NCBI GenBank assembly: GCA_949752795.1
Contig: OX457059.1
Location: 175,100,242-175,164,241 of the forward strand
Direction: 5' to 3'
Source of the DNA: Hyperoodon ampullatus
Taxonomy: Eukaryota; Chordata; Mammalia; Artiodactyla; Ziphiidae
Length of the DNA: 64,000 nt
Part shown: piece after piece, positions 38,501-50,490 of the stretch
Numbering within the stretch: position 1 is the stretch's first letter
Layout of the letters: every line of letters begins with the position of its first letter
Position numbers and translations under genes: made by a program
The notes under the pieces: model-generated
Database searches by the model: none
Told to the model about the DNA's origin: nothing
What the model saw: only the letters and a program-made list of their open reading frames with translations

Positions 38501-39000
38501 CACATCCCGTAGGCGAGGCAGCGAGGCCAGGCAGATATGCATTGATTTCCTGTCGCGCACAGGCTTGCAGGGGCCTCAGCCAGTAGGAGACTCAGCCCTG
38601 CCGTCTGACGGTAACGCTTCGCCCGCCTCGCCGTCCAAGACTCAGCTACGAGCTGTGTTTCCCGGAGTCGCAGGAAAACACTTAAAACCACCATCAAGTT
38701 GGACACAACGTTCTATTTCTGGGCTTCCCATGAAAGCATCCCCTCCCGTATAATCCGCCCCTCTATCTTCGTGGCGCATTTGGCTGTGATAAATGTGGAT
38801 GCTTCCATCTCCTCAGCGAGCTCCTCTGTGCCGTGGCAGCTGCAAAGACAGATTTGTGTAAAATGTAAGTTTGCAAACTACTGGGTCAATGGTTTTTGAA
38901 ATTTTTAGTCCGTAGAAAATTTCTCAGAACTCATGATCTTTCAGACCACTTGGCCCAGCGTCTGGTCTGGGAAGAAACCCTTAAGAATTAAAGAGAATCC
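35546..39000. other. Intergenic, no gene seen
   Basis: Mixed GC. Open frames (up to 167 codons at 37722-38225 on the - strand) have no recognisable domain. No clear repeat was identified. Confidence 0.4.
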
Positions 39001-39004
39001 CAAA

Positions 39005-39203
39005 CTCCATGGATAAACAACAAGGTCCTACTGTAGAGCACAGGGAACTATATTAAATATCCTGTGATAAACCAGAATGGAAAAGAAAATGGAAAAGAAT
39101 AGATACATATGTATAACTGAACACATTTTTGGACAGCAGACATTAATACAACATTGTAATTCAACTATACTTCAATCAAGTAAGTAAAGAAAGAAAGAAA
39201 GAA
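39005..39203 (+). mobile_element. 5'-truncated L1 3' end
   Basis: Contains the cetartiodactyl L1 3' end: 'aaacaacaaggtcctactg', 'gagcacagggaactatatta', 'tacatatgtataactgaaca', 'caacattgtaattcaactat'. It ends in a (GAAA)n tail at 39185-39203. Confidence 0.7.
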
Positions 39204-40095
39204 ATCTGGGCAGGGGGTGGAATAGAATTAAAGGGAAAACCAGCAACCTTTTCCCAGTGCTGTGAGGATGCTTGCCCTGACTGTGAAGACCAGAGGACCC
39301 AAAATCAGATGCCTCCTCTTCCAACTGGTGACCGACGCCAGTGGTCACGGATGCCTGGTGTTTGTTTCAAGGGTGTCCATTCTGACCAAAATGACGACCA
39401 CTCCCCAACCCCAAAGAGAGGCATGACCTGGGCACCAAGAGCCAGTGTTATCTCAACGAGGGTGGAGGAGGGTGGGGGTCTGGGAGTCTAAGATCTGGCG
39501 AAGGTCCACCAAGCCCCTCCAGGGACTGTGGACACAGCACAGACATCCTCCTCCACACGACACCCAAGGCCAGGGCAGGAGTCCAGCCAGGTTGTGAGCC
39601 TGATGCTCTGGGGCCAGGACCCCAGTCCATATTTCAAAATTCAGAGACCCTGCAGCTTGTCACAAGACGTTAGGTGGCCTGGAAAGCAACATCTCTGATG
39701 ACTTCATTTTTGCTATTCTCCTAGCAATAGACCATCCTACAGACAGGACACAGGACAACAAGAAAGCCCTATCTGGGAGGGGGACAGCTTGAGCTGCAGG
39801 TTTCGGCCAAGACGCGGAGTCCCAGGCCATGGACGCTGCGTCGGCCTGAGAGTCACACGGAGCAGAAAGCCTGGCCCGAGGCTGGGCTCTGTGATGGCCT
39901 CAGGCTGCGCAGGCTCCAGGGGAAATTCTGAAGATGACCCCTGTGTACACAGAAGCCTGTTTCACATGCGATGAAAGTGGGATGTTTAAATGTGGTGGCT
40001 GCACCTTCTGGAAGGTGCAATTGAAAGAGTGTGCAAACTCTGAGATAACGTCCAGGTAACAGGAGCTCTGACATCTCAGGAGGAAGCAGCAGGCC
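39204..40095. other. Intergenic, no gene seen
   Basis: No recognisable repeat or coding exon. Confidence 0.4.
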
Positions 40096-40099
40096 TCCC

Positions 40100-40565
40100 C
40101 AGGCCTGGCAAACCTTGTGAGTGATAATAGGGAGAGTGGCTCCCATTACAGACCCCTGCCTCACACATATCACAAAAGATGTACATGTCAGATGGATCAG
40201 AGGCCTACATGTGAGTACTGAAATTATAAAAATAGATGAAGGCCAATGGGGAACACGACTATAAAACATAAATAAGTAAATAAATAAAGGGTAATGATAG
40301 ATTTGACTATGTCAAAATAGAATGTTTCGGGCTTCCCTGGTGGCACGGTGGTTGAGAGTCTGCCTGCCGATGCAGGGGACATGGGTTCGTGCCCCGGTCC
40401 GGGAAGATCCCACATGCCGCGGAGTGGCTGGGCCCGTGAGCCATGGCCGCTGAGCCTGCACGTCTGGAGCCTGTGCTCTGCAACGGGAGAGGCCACAACA
40501 GTGAGAGGCCCGCGTACCGCAAAAAAAAAAAAAAGAATATTTCTGTTAGGCAAAAGACAATAAAT
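40100..40565 (+). mobile_element. Diverged L1 ORF2 fragment, interrupted by a SINE
   Basis: 'gatggatcagaggcctacat', 'actgaaattataaaaataga' and 'gatttgactatgtcaaaat' match the order of the L1 ORF2 region. After the SINE the same segment continues as 'ttctgttaggcaaaagacaa'. No frame is left. Confidence 0.5.
40329..40533 (+). mobile_element. CHR-2-like SINE inside an L1 remnant
   Basis: Head GGGCTTCCCTGGTGGCACGG, 'gggttcgtgccccggtccgg', body 'gccgcggagtggctgggccc', end 'aggcccgcgtaccgc' and an A14 tail. A target duplication is likely: AGAATGTTTC at 40319-40328 and AGAATATTTC at 40534-40543. Confidence 0.88.
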
Positions 40566-41042
40566 AATATTAACTAGTATTTAATATTGTCATTTAAAGT
40601 ATTGAACATTGAATACTAGATAAAATATATAAAGTACGTAGTATTTAATATTATTATTTACTATTAATTTTGTAAGATTAAATATTCTTACATCCCTTAA
40701 ATTACAAGAAAAAATACTTTGGTTTTTTCAGGCCGCCCTAGACTTTCTCTGTCCTTTGTGCTTTGGGAAACCTGGCTTAAAATGCTGAGTTTCATCATCG
40801 TTTTTCCATAAGAATTCAGAGCTTGCAGAACAGTCCTCTCTCCCCCAGGCCTGAAATCCTTGTAACTAGCAGTCAGCGCAGTAGCGGGGCGTCACCCAGA
40901 GTCCTGCCCCCAGAGCTCTATGCAGGCAGCTCCCAGGCAGTACGGACACTCCGGCAGCCCTACGGAGAGAGGTCCATACAGCTGTGGAGTGGCGGCCAAA
41001 CGGTCCATCTCCTGGTGGGAGGTCAGAGGGGCCAGAAATGGT
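40566..41042. other. Intergenic, no gene seen
   Basis: Very AT-rich to 40690 with repeated 'tatttaatatt' words, then mixed sequence. Nothing coding. Confidence 0.4.
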
Positions 41043-41609
41043 CACAAATAGAAGCTGTTTATTTCTTTTTTTCTTTTTTTTTACATCTTTATTGGAGTCT
41101 AATTGCTTTACAATGGTGTGTTAGTTTCTGCTTTATAACAAAGTGAATCAGTTACACACATACACATGTTCCCATATCTCTTCCCTCTTGCATCTCCCTC
41201 CCACCCTCCCTATCCCACCCCTCTAGGTGGTCACAAAGCACCGAGCTGATCTCCCTGTGCTATGCGGCTGCTTCCCACTAGCTATCTATTTTACATTTGG
41301 TAGTGTATATATGTCCAAGCCACTCTCTCACTTCGTCCCAGCTTACCCTTCCCCCTCCCCATATCCTCAAGTCCATTCTGTAGTAGGTCTGTGTCTATTA
41401 CTCAGCCACAAAAAGAAACAAAATTGAGCTATTTGTAATGAGGTGGATGGACCTAGAGTCTGTCATACAGAGTGAAGTAAGTCAGAAAGAGAAAGACAAA
41501 TATCGTATGCTAACACATATATATGGAATTTAAGAAAAAAAAAAGGGGGTCATGAAGAACCTAGGGGTAAGACAGGAATAAAGACACACAAATAGAAGCT
41601 GTTTATTTC
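41043..41609 (-). mobile_element. L1 3' end with inverted 5' part (twin priming), with target-site duplications
   Basis: From 41066 to about 41400 the - strand reads as the L1 3' end, finishing 'caattagactccaataaaga' and an A-rich tail (seen as T-rich at 41066-41080). From about 41400 to 41586 the + strand carries the adjoining upstream part, from 'gagctatttgtaatgaggtg' through 'gtgaagtaagtcagaaagag' to 'ggtaagacaggaataaagac'. The two parts adjoin in a normal L1, so only their relative orientation is changed. A 23-bp duplication (cacaaatagaagctg...) lies at 41043-41065 and 41587-41609. Confidence 0.85.
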
Positions 41610-42765
41610 CAAGTTTAGCAACTTCCTTGAAAACATCTGTTTTTCCGTGACTATGAAAGTAAGGAAAGAATGCTTAATTTTTACTTCATCTTTAAAGGCA
41701 TCGTATATTTTGCCCTTACCTTATACCTTCCCTTTAAGATAACGTTTCTGCCTAGTTGCTTTCTCTGTACTGAAAATTATAATATATAATTACATAATAA
41801 TATACAATTACCATTTTGTAATTATATATTACAGTTATAGTATGATCACATAATAATATACAATTATATTATAACATTATTAACCTGACTTGCAAAAGAA
41901 TAAGTGCATCCGGTAGACGGGGTAGATGGTGTTGCTATAACAAACAACACCAGCAGATCAGTGGCCGAAAACGGTGGTGGATTCCTGCTCCTGTGGCCTG
42001 TGTACCCAGCCAGCGGGGCTCATTCATGAGCCAGGCCCGGGGAGCCTCTGCCTCTGAGATGCTGCTGTTCCCACGGGTGCCTCTCTCCCCAGCTTCCATG
42101 TGGCAGTGACATGGGTCACTTCTGCTTATGTTTCGCTGGCCACAGGCAGTCACAGGGTCACACCTGACCCAAGGCGGCTGGGGAGTGCAATCCACCCTGT
42201 GGGCAGCCACGAGTGGCCCCCAAACTGGGCAGGAAGCGCTGACCCCATCCCTGCAGCTCAGCACCTACTCACCGCAGTTCCCTGGCCAGAGGTGGAGCCA
42301 GCTGGGGACCAGAAAACTCCAGCGAGGTCGTGACCGCGGTCCAGTCCCGCCTGCACAAGTTTCACTACGTCCTCAGAACGAGCAAAGGTGAGAGAACCTG
42401 CTATTTCTCAGACATCTCATCAGGAGGCCAAGTCAGAGGAGAGATTACCTGGGGAAGAGCTGGTCTGATGGTCAGAGCCCCAGTGAAATCCACAGACACC
42501 CCCAAAGCTCCTGACAAAGCTATGCCAGCAGAAGCGCTGCCGGCTCCGACCAGGAGAGACAGAAAGAGCACAAAGGAAGGCAGGTGGCTGGGCCTCAGAG
42601 ATGCGTAGCTCCCTTGGGAAGCTGCAGCCGCCCGGGCTGAGTCTGCGGTCACATGGTGACATGGGGACAGTAACCAGCGCAAATCTCCCTCCTGGCGGCA
42701 GGGAAGGAGGGTCAAGCTCAAGAAATAAACCAAGGCCACGACGTGGCACTTTAGGACACCCCTGT
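41610..42765. other. Intergenic, no gene seen
   Basis: An AT-rich palindromic-looking tract at 41760-41885 contains repeated 'ataatatacaattatat' words. A possible old LTR-like repeat starts at about 41925 ('gttgctataacaaacaacac'). Nothing coding was recognised. Confidence 0.4.
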
Positions 42766-42767
42766 GT

Positions 42768-43135
42768 CATGGGCTGGATTGTGTCCCCCCAAATTCACAT
42801 GTTGTCACTCTTATTTGGAAACAGGGTCATCACACATGTAATTAGTCAAGATGAGGTCGTTAGGGTGGCCCCTAATCCAGTACGACTGGTGTCCTTATAA
42901 AAGGGGACGGTTGGACACGGACACCCGGACACATGTGAGGAGGCTGTTTTGTGACGGTGGTGGCAGAGGTCAGGGGCTGTGTCTCCCAGGAGGGCGGGGA
43001 CAGCCCGGGCCACAGGGTCCAGGAGAGGGGCCTGCACGGCTGGAGATAGCAGCCCTGCCCACACCTTGGTCCTGGACTTCTCGCCTCCGGAACTGAGAGA
43101 TCATAAATGACCGTGAGCTAAGCCACCCGGTTATG
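42768..43135 (+). repeat. MLT1-type MaLR LTR
   Basis: A good match in order to an MLT1 LTR: 'ggctggattgtgtcccccc', 'ttatttggaaacagggtcat', 'gatgaggtcgttagggtgg', 'cgactggtgtccttataaaa', 'cctggacttctcgcctccgg' and 'taagccacccggtt'. A solo, ancient LTR without internal sequence. Confidence 0.75.
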
Positions 43136-46100
43136 CAGCCCCAGGCCGCTCACACCCCGCCTGGGGGGCTGCCCTGAACCCCGTGCAGTGGCAGGTCCCG
43201 AGCAGAGCGCCAACCCACTTCTGTCCCAGGGCGCTGGCCGTGGTCCTCTTCAGGAGCTTCTGTGTCATCTCTCTGTCATTCTTCAAACAGAAACAGAAAA
43301 TGAAAAGGTTGCTAAATGTATAAGAAATGTTCACTGAGTCATTGATCTGGACACTTTTAAAGTAAAACAGTTAAGTATTTCTGCTGCACTTTGAAGTCGG
43401 CCAGGATCCTTGCCTCCCTGCGGGTTATTTTGTAGCCATTAAGAATATGTTCCTTTTATCTGGGGCCTTCAATTAATTGAATTTCAAAAATACTCTGAAA
43501 TGTTTTTTTTCATATAAGAATCAGCTAAGTCCTGGAGAACATTCCCACATGATTTACTGCCACAGTAATGAAAAGCCGGTGTGTTACACTGGTCGCTGCT
43601 GGGGCGCCACCGACTACGCTGGGGTCTAACTCGGGATTTGTAGTGTTCCCTGGACACCGGGGGACGGGGATACCACCTTCAGATGGCTTTGGACGTCAGC
43701 ACACCCCACGAGTCACCCCTGGAGGTGGACACACCAGCTCTCCCAGGACGGCTAAATGCAAACTCGGCGGGGCGGGAGCAAGGCGCTCCTCCCCACCAAG
43801 ACCCTGCAAACCTCCTAAGGGCAGTGCACTGCTGGGGGCGTGGGCTGGAGCCTCCCACAGACCACCGAACCCCAACCCCCACTGGGAGGGTGGAGGAGAG
43901 GTCGAAATGCCCAACCGCGGAGGGCACCTGGGGGAGCAGCTGGGCGTCACGGTGCGCTTTTCCTCCGAGGGACCAGAGTGCGCCACGCCTCCACCGCACC
44001 CTCTCCCTTATTTACTGAGTGACCTGTGCCAGTGCCACTCGGTATCTTGTCGCCTTCTATCTGTGAAAGTATCTTCTGCACACAGTTAGAAGAGAGCGGC
44101 CCACGTAAGTGAGTGCACCGGGGAAGCAGCCATGCCTCTTCTCTCCACCGTGGGGAATATATTTTTTCTTTGTGCAAATTCCTGGCAGAGGCCCAGTGAG
44201 GCTCCTCCTTGGAGGGTCCCTCCCCCATCCCCCGTCGGACGTGCACTGTCTGGGGAGGTCCCTTACACGATACTAGCTAATACCAGCTCACGCACTGAGT
44301 ATACACGTTTACATTCCTCTTCTCCCTGCTAAAGATTTCCTTTTGTGACACTATGTCAAGGAATTCAAAACAATATTCCAATTCCAGGGCAACGGTATGT
44401 ACTGTTACCTTTCCCTACAATCTAAAATAACATCCTCTCCTTTGGATGTCTTTTTTGGGGACACTGGTGATTCTTGAGGCCGTGCATGGTATGTTTTAAG
44501 TTTAAACATACAGACCACAGACATTGTTTGGATTAACAGCGTTTCACTTTTTAATAGTAGAAATCTCCCTAAAATCTGCTGACACATTTCAACATCACAG
44601 ACACACATATTCCTGAAGTGAGGGGAAAAGAAAAAAACTTTCCAACCTTTGCTGCCTTGGCCTCCTTCCAACCTCACGAGGAAGGGAGGTGAGACAGGGA
44701 GGCATGACGCTCACTGCCCACCCGTCCCCTCAGGGTCACTCTGTGCAGTGGCCAGGCCACAGGTCACCAGCTCTAACCCGGACACCACGCTGCTCTGAAA
44801 AAGGAAACACGCTGACATTCTGCTTGAAGTAATTCCGAGTCGGGTGCTGCACTTCAAAGGGGGGAAAGGAAGGGAGAAAGACTTCCCCTGCAGCCCCGGG
44901 GCTGGTGGGGAACAAGGTCCCAGGGGACCCTTTGCAAAGATGAAAGGTGCCGCTCTCCACTCTGCAACCCTGGGATCCGGACCTCATCGTGCGGCTCTGC
45001 TGCTGAGCCGGGCCAAGGAGCCTTACCGAGGCCTGGGCCCTTCCAAGGACAGCAGTATCTTTGGGACACACAGTGGTCTTTTGGAGGCTGTCCTCCCTAG
45101 GACCAGTTCTTGCGGCCTCCCCCTCGGCCTGGGTGAGAGCCTCTTGCCCTCCCTGGGTCCCCAGGGAGCAGGGGAGATGAGGCCGTGGACCCCCGGACCC
45201 CTGGGCAATGGCGCCACCAGGGGCGGTGTTGGAGCCGGCCCAGTCAGCACCAGCACGGGCTCTCAACCCCCAGATGCCTCTGCAAGTCGCAGCAAGGTTC
45301 AGGGAGGGGGAGCATGCAGGCCCAGCCAAGCCCTGGGGGCGCGGAGACTTTTGCTTCAGAGCGGCTCTGCCAACAGGAAGAACAAAAGAGGGATTGAAAC
45401 GTGCTCCCTTGGGGAGCCAGGACCGACCAGAAGTGGGGGTCACAGTGTGGGGTGTGCGGCCCTTCAGAGAGGCCAAGGCCGCAGACTCGCTTTCGGACGG
45501 GCCACTCCGCCTATGCCAAAGAGAGACCTTGCCTGCCAGGGGTATTTCCATCATTTCCTCAGAGCCAGGAGGGCCTGGCAACGTGGCAGGAGGGCTGGGG
45601 CAGCTCCCTGCCCTCGAGGTCAAGGGCTGAGGGGCAGAGGACGGTCACTGATGCTCTTGGTCACTGGGTCAGGGGTCCAGAGCAAGGTCAGGCCTGACGG
45701 CATCGAATTATGGACTTCGGGGGAGTCCAGGGAAGGGAGGCCCTGTCCCCCAGGAAAGGACAATGGAGCCACACTCCCAGGCTGGTGTGGTCTCCAGACG
45801 CGCCTGGTGTGGTTGGGGTTACAGAAACCCAGCAGGACGGCAGCCTTTCAGGCTGCCAGAGCTCCCTAACTCCGTGGCTGTTGTTGAAAAGGCCTCGGTG
45901 AATGTGAAATGAGTTTATCACCCAATCAAGGTCATAAACACAAAACCTGCCTTGCTCATCCTTAGCTATGAAAGGAATCTTAGTTCAGGTGAGCTCTGAG
46001 GGGAGGGTGACGTGCCTGTCCCTGTTGGCCCCAGGGCACTGCTCAGAGCATCAGGCACAGCAGGAGGGATGAGATGGAGGGAAGAGAGCCGACCACCACC

Positions 46101-47190
46101 GGACCACAGACTGAGACCCAGGCAAGCCCCTCCCCTCCCCAGGGTGCAATGCGCCTTCCCTCCCTTTCCGCTGGAATCAAATGGCTCCCCCCACTCCATC
46201 CTTACCAAGAGGACACCCCCCCCAACCACCCTTCCTCAGCCCAGGGAGTGGGCTACAGTGACACGCACCTCTGGGTGGATGCCTACAGGTCTGCAGCCTG
46301 AACGGGGCCCACGCTCCTGTTACAGAGCAGGCCCAGAGGCCAAAGCTGGGTACTTCCCACAGAAGCCACTGGAAGCTCTGCACCCAGCACCAGGGCAGGA
46401 AGCCAGGGGCTGGTGCCCCCCTTCTTTCTCAGTGGAAGCCCTGTTCCATGGGGAAAACGAAAAGATGGCAATGCCTGGAGACAAAGCCAGCACCAGCCCC
46501 GCACACCAGCGGTGAAGCAAGCAGAAAGCACCGCCTTTCCCGCCCCTGCAGAGCTTTGGAAAACAAGGCGTGGGCGGTGAGGGGACAGCAAGTAACTTTT
46601 TCAGACATCACCCAAGTCGACAAACCTTAAAGGTCATTGCCTGCCCGCGAATCGCAGGACAAGCAAGTTCGTGGTTCTTTGAAGTGGAAATGATGAGGGT
46701 GGGGGAGGACACCAGCGCGAGGGGTTCCAAGCGGACTGAGTGAGGGTCAGGGGTCAGGGAGGCCCAGACCTGGGCCCACCACGGGGCCTTCCCCACCAGC
46801 CTCAGGCTGCAGAAGCACTCAGGCTGTCCACGTGGACATGTGCTCCCAGGCCAGAGGCCCAGCCCAGTAGGGCTCTGGACAGGCCTGAAAAAGCTCCCCT
46901 GGCAGGTGGTCCGGTCCTGCGCAGGTCACAAGCTTGCTGGTCCCCAAGCAGTTTCTGTCACCTTGATACACTCACCTCCACCTGCCCAAGCCTCGTGCCC
47001 ATACCAAGACTCCCGCCCCGCCCAGGGCAGCAGTGCCCTGAGAGCCTGACCAGGTGGGAATCAGTGTGGACCCAGTGGGAAAAGTGGGCTCCACTGGGGT
47101 GAAGGGGCACATGTAGGGTAGGCCCGGGAGCCAGGATCCCAGCCTACTCGGAGGGGTAGCTCGCAGGCCTTCAGCGGCCAGGCTCTCAGT
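43136..47190. other. Intergenic, no gene seen
   Basis: A small AT-rich, repeat-free island at about 43330-43515 includes CTTCAATTAATTGAATTTC (near 43468), a near-perfect palindrome over a homeodomain core. From 43.6 kb onwards the DNA is GC-rich. The long frames on both strands at 44736-45869 (295 and 341 codons) are compositional shadows of each other and match nothing. Confidence 0.4.
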
Positions 47191-47199
47191 GGGATCCCC

Positions 47200-48450
47200 A
47201 GCGCCGGGAGACTATGGCCAAGAGGGACTGGGGAGGGAGGAGGCGGGAGGAGGCGGGACTAGGGGGCGCTGTCTCCGGGCGCGGCTCCGGGCTCTGGAGG
47301 CCCCAGGCAGCGCAGCCCGGGCACGGGGAGGGCCCCCGAGGGCTCCTGAGGAGCCCCAGGCCACCTCGAGCGTTTGCCCAAATCGAGGCTACCCTGCTCC
47401 GGCTGGGGTGTCCGCTCGACCCAGGCGTCCCCGCCCCCACCTCGCCTCCGCCCCCCGGCGCCCCTCATCCGGGCTCCCGCGCCCCGCGCACCCCGCGCCG
47501 GCCGGGCGGAGGGGAAAGTTGGCGAGCGCGCGGCGTCCGCGGGGGAAAGCGTTAATGGGCGGCCGGGTGGGAGCCGCGCGCTCGCTCGCCCACGTCACGC
47601 CGGTGCGGGCTCGGCTGACGACCGCGGCGCCTGGGGACGCCGGCGCGCTCCGCTCGCTCGCCAGGTGCTCCGTCTGGAGATGTCTCCATTAGTTGTCGCC
47701 CGCTCCCCGCCGGAGCGCGCGCGCCGAGCGGCCGCGCAGAGCCCTCGCGGGCGGCCGTCAGCGGCCCGGCGCCACCGCAGGTAGGCGAGGTCCCCGCGCC
47801 GCCCCCGCCCCGGGGTTCCGAGACCCCTCCCCTCTGCGGGGGAGGCGGAGGCTCCGCGCGGCCGCCGAGGGGCGCGGGCGGCGGCGACGGCGGCGACTCC
47901 CCGGTGAGTCCCGGGCTGCGCGCTGGTCCCCGCGGCCCCGGCGCCGGAGCGGCGCGGGCGGGCGCGTCCCCGGCGCAGGTAGGGAGTGGGCTCAGCCGCG
48001 CAAACTTTGCTAGGATCGCTCCTGCGCTGGGGGCGCAAAGTTTGCTGCCCGCTGGTGGGGTCTCTGGAGGCCGCCGCGTCGGCCGCAAGTGGCGGAAAGC
48101 GGGGGGCGGGGGGCGGCGCGGGACGCGGAGGCCGCGCCGAGCCGGGCGCCTGCGCTGGGACACCCGGCTGCCCGCCTTCCCGGCTCGGGCGGCGCCCTGC
48201 GAGCCAGCGGCGGGGCCGCGGTGGGAGAGCCGGAGGGAGCGGGCCGGAATGCGGGGCGTTTCGGGAGGAGGATTCACCCCGCGCGCCTGCAGCTCGGCCC
48301 CTGGCTTCGCGGTGGACCCCAGAGGAGAGGCTGCGAAGGAGCGACCTGCCACCCTCGGGGTTCGCGAGTGCGGCGCACGGACACCTGGAACGCCCTGAGC
48401 CCCACACCCCGCACGGGTGCCCACGAGCAGTGGGCGGCCCGCGCGCCTCC
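47200..48450 (+). promoter_or_regulatory. CpG island, candidate distal IRX4 promoter and non-coding first exon
   Basis: Dense in CpG and very GC-rich, 3.6-4.8 kb upstream of the IRX4 start codon. Strong donor-like sites are visible: CCG|GTGAGTC (GT at 47904), CACCGCAG|GTAGGC (GT at 47781) and GCGCAG|GTAGGG (GT at 47979). They could join to the acceptor-like site ending at 51922, which has a pyrimidine tract and an upstream TTAAC. IRX4 is known in other mammals to have upstream non-coding exons. Exact exon borders cannot be fixed from sequence alone. Confidence 0.5.
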
Positions 48451-50045
48451 AGGGCTCGGCCCTGCGCCTTAGATAAGAAGGCCCCTGCCCGGGGCTGTGA
48501 GCTCCCGCCCCTGCCCTCTGGCTCGGGTCAACTTCTCTGGGCTGGAGAGAGCCCCTCTCCCCACCCCCCGCGGCTCTCGATGCGGGGGACCGCGGTGGCC
48601 CCCGGGGCCGACTCTGGGAACCGGCCAAACCGCGGGGGCTCAGCTGGTCTCAGGGGTGAAGCCCCGCCGGGAGCGGAGGAAGGTCTGGACGCGGCCTCTG
48701 TCCCCAGAGCCTCTCCGTGGTTCCGACGGCCGACATCATCCCCGGGCAAAAAGGGGGACCTGCGGACCCCTAACATTTGGGGCTAATCGTCCTCAGACCC
48801 CTTCGCCCTGGGCTCCTCTCGAGCTCAGCAGACAGTGGGGGCACCTGACTAAATCCTAGCCGCCGCCCTGCCCGTGGGGAACCTCGTGGTTTCTGGCAGG
48901 TCCTGCCCACGGGTGTATTTAGAGCCGGGGGTCCCTCGAGGGACGTGGGCTCAGTAAGCCGCGTCTATGCAGGTACGTGGAGCTGCTGGTGCCTGAGATT
49001 CTGACACTCTCTTCTGTCTGCTCTGGGAAGGAAACGGGGTTCCTCAGCTCAAGGCTGGGCCTTTTTGGAAAGAGCACGGGATCCTTATTCCTATATTACC
49101 TAGGGTACAAAGATGGCCCAGAAAGTACCCGGGTTCCGGCAGACAGGTTGTCAGCGGGGTGTCAGGGGTGTGCCCGCCGCTGGAGACAGACGGGCTAACG
49201 TGGCCTCCATGGGACTGCGTGAGCGGCCCGCAAGGTCGCGAGATTCCTCCGGCAGCCCCAAGCTACCCCAAACGGGGGCGGGGCGGCCCCTCACGCAGCA
49301 GACTGGGCTGGGCCTGGGGCAGGAAGCGGAGGATCAGGGCGCAGGGGCCTGAGAAAGTGCCGCCGGTGCGCAGGATTTCAAGATCAGGGAAAGAAGGTGG
49401 CCCGCGAGAACCGGGCGGGCGGGAACTGGGAGTGTCTATTTACGCACTCAGGCTGGAAAGGAAAACCAGAGAACGTAGCAGCGATGGTCAAGGCAGCCCC
49501 TGAAACCTCTCCCCCAGAGGTCCCCACGGACCGGCTGTGCCCACCCGGCTCTGAGGGTGAGCACGTCTACTCAGGTGAATGGTGGCGTGTTCAGGGGGTG
49601 CTGTTCCCCGCGAGCTGCGGCCCGAGTCTCCGGGGAAGGAAACGGAAGGGAATGCAGGCCTGGGCGAGGCCCGCGCGGCGAGCGGTAGCCCCGAGGCGCT
49701 GGCCGCTGGGACCTGGGCGGTGGCTTCCTCCCCGGCGCTGAGCGCTCACAATCGCCGGGGCCGGGGCCACGGCCACGGGAATGGAGTGAGGAAAGGGTGC
49801 TGAATGCCGTCCTCCTATGGAGATTGCTGCTCCCTGAGCCCACAGCCACTCCTGCGCCTTCCTGCCCCCGGCCTCATTACTGGGGGAGAGTGAGTTGTTT
49901 GTAAACAAATAATGGAAAGTAGGAGGATGTTCCGTAAAAGCCTCAGCAGAAGCCAGAAAACTGGAAGGAGATGGGAGGAGGGAGAGTGGGGGAGGGAGGA
50001 GCAGAGGCGGAAGAGGGAGAGAGACTGAGACTCGTTTCTGCCCAG
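48451..50045. other. GC-rich upstream flank of IRX4
   Basis: No coding exon was recognised. A polypurine tract at about 49965-50035 (GGGAGGAGGGAGAG-type) may form triplex or quadruplex structures. Confidence 0.4.
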
Positions 50046-50049
50046 AAGC

Positions 50050-50490
50050 CCCGGTGGCTAGTTTCTTATTATTTACAGGAAGGTGATATTAGCAATTCAG
50101 GTGAGAAAGAAAGCAACACGGCCGCCACGAAATCAATACAGAACTCCAAAACAATTATTAATGTCATTTGACTCGTGTTCTTTATATATCTCTCCCGGCT
50201 ACAGACGCTAAGCTGTCTGAATAATTTGCATGGAGCGTCTATTCATTATTTCCGATGCTTTTCCTTGCAAGCAGCTCGGACGTGGCCGGCTGCGGTCCAA
50301 CAGGATCGGAGAACTCGCACTTTCATCTGTAAATTAAAGCAATTACGCAGCAGATATTATATGATGCGCACTGTGGTCTCCAGATACTCATCAATCACCT
50401 TCAACCGAGCTGTCAGAGCGGGCAGATTTCGTTTCTGGGAGGCAGGCTTGCAGCTGGGGAGAGGGCGAGAACGTCGTCATTAATTAGAGG
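50050..50490. promoter_or_regulatory. Candidate IRX4-proximal enhancer, homeodomain-site-rich
   Basis: A repeat-free AT-rich block between CpG-rich segments. It carries a perfect octamer ATTTGCAT (50224-50231), a PBX/HOX-like ATCAATCA (50390-50397), ATTAATTA (50479-50486), and further AATTAT/AATTAAAG cores. This density next to a developmental regulator is typical of conserved enhancers. Conservation and activity are inferred, not measured. Confidence 0.4.

Noticed and set aside
44736..45869. Paired long frames on both strands (295 and 341 codons)
   Set aside because: Mirror shadows in GC-rich DNA, no recognisable domain, splice pattern or family.
47552..48628. 358-codon - strand frame in the CpG island
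   Set aside because: Arg/Pro/Gly/Ala-rich product typical of CpG-island antisense frames, no domain, and overlapping long frames on the other strand.
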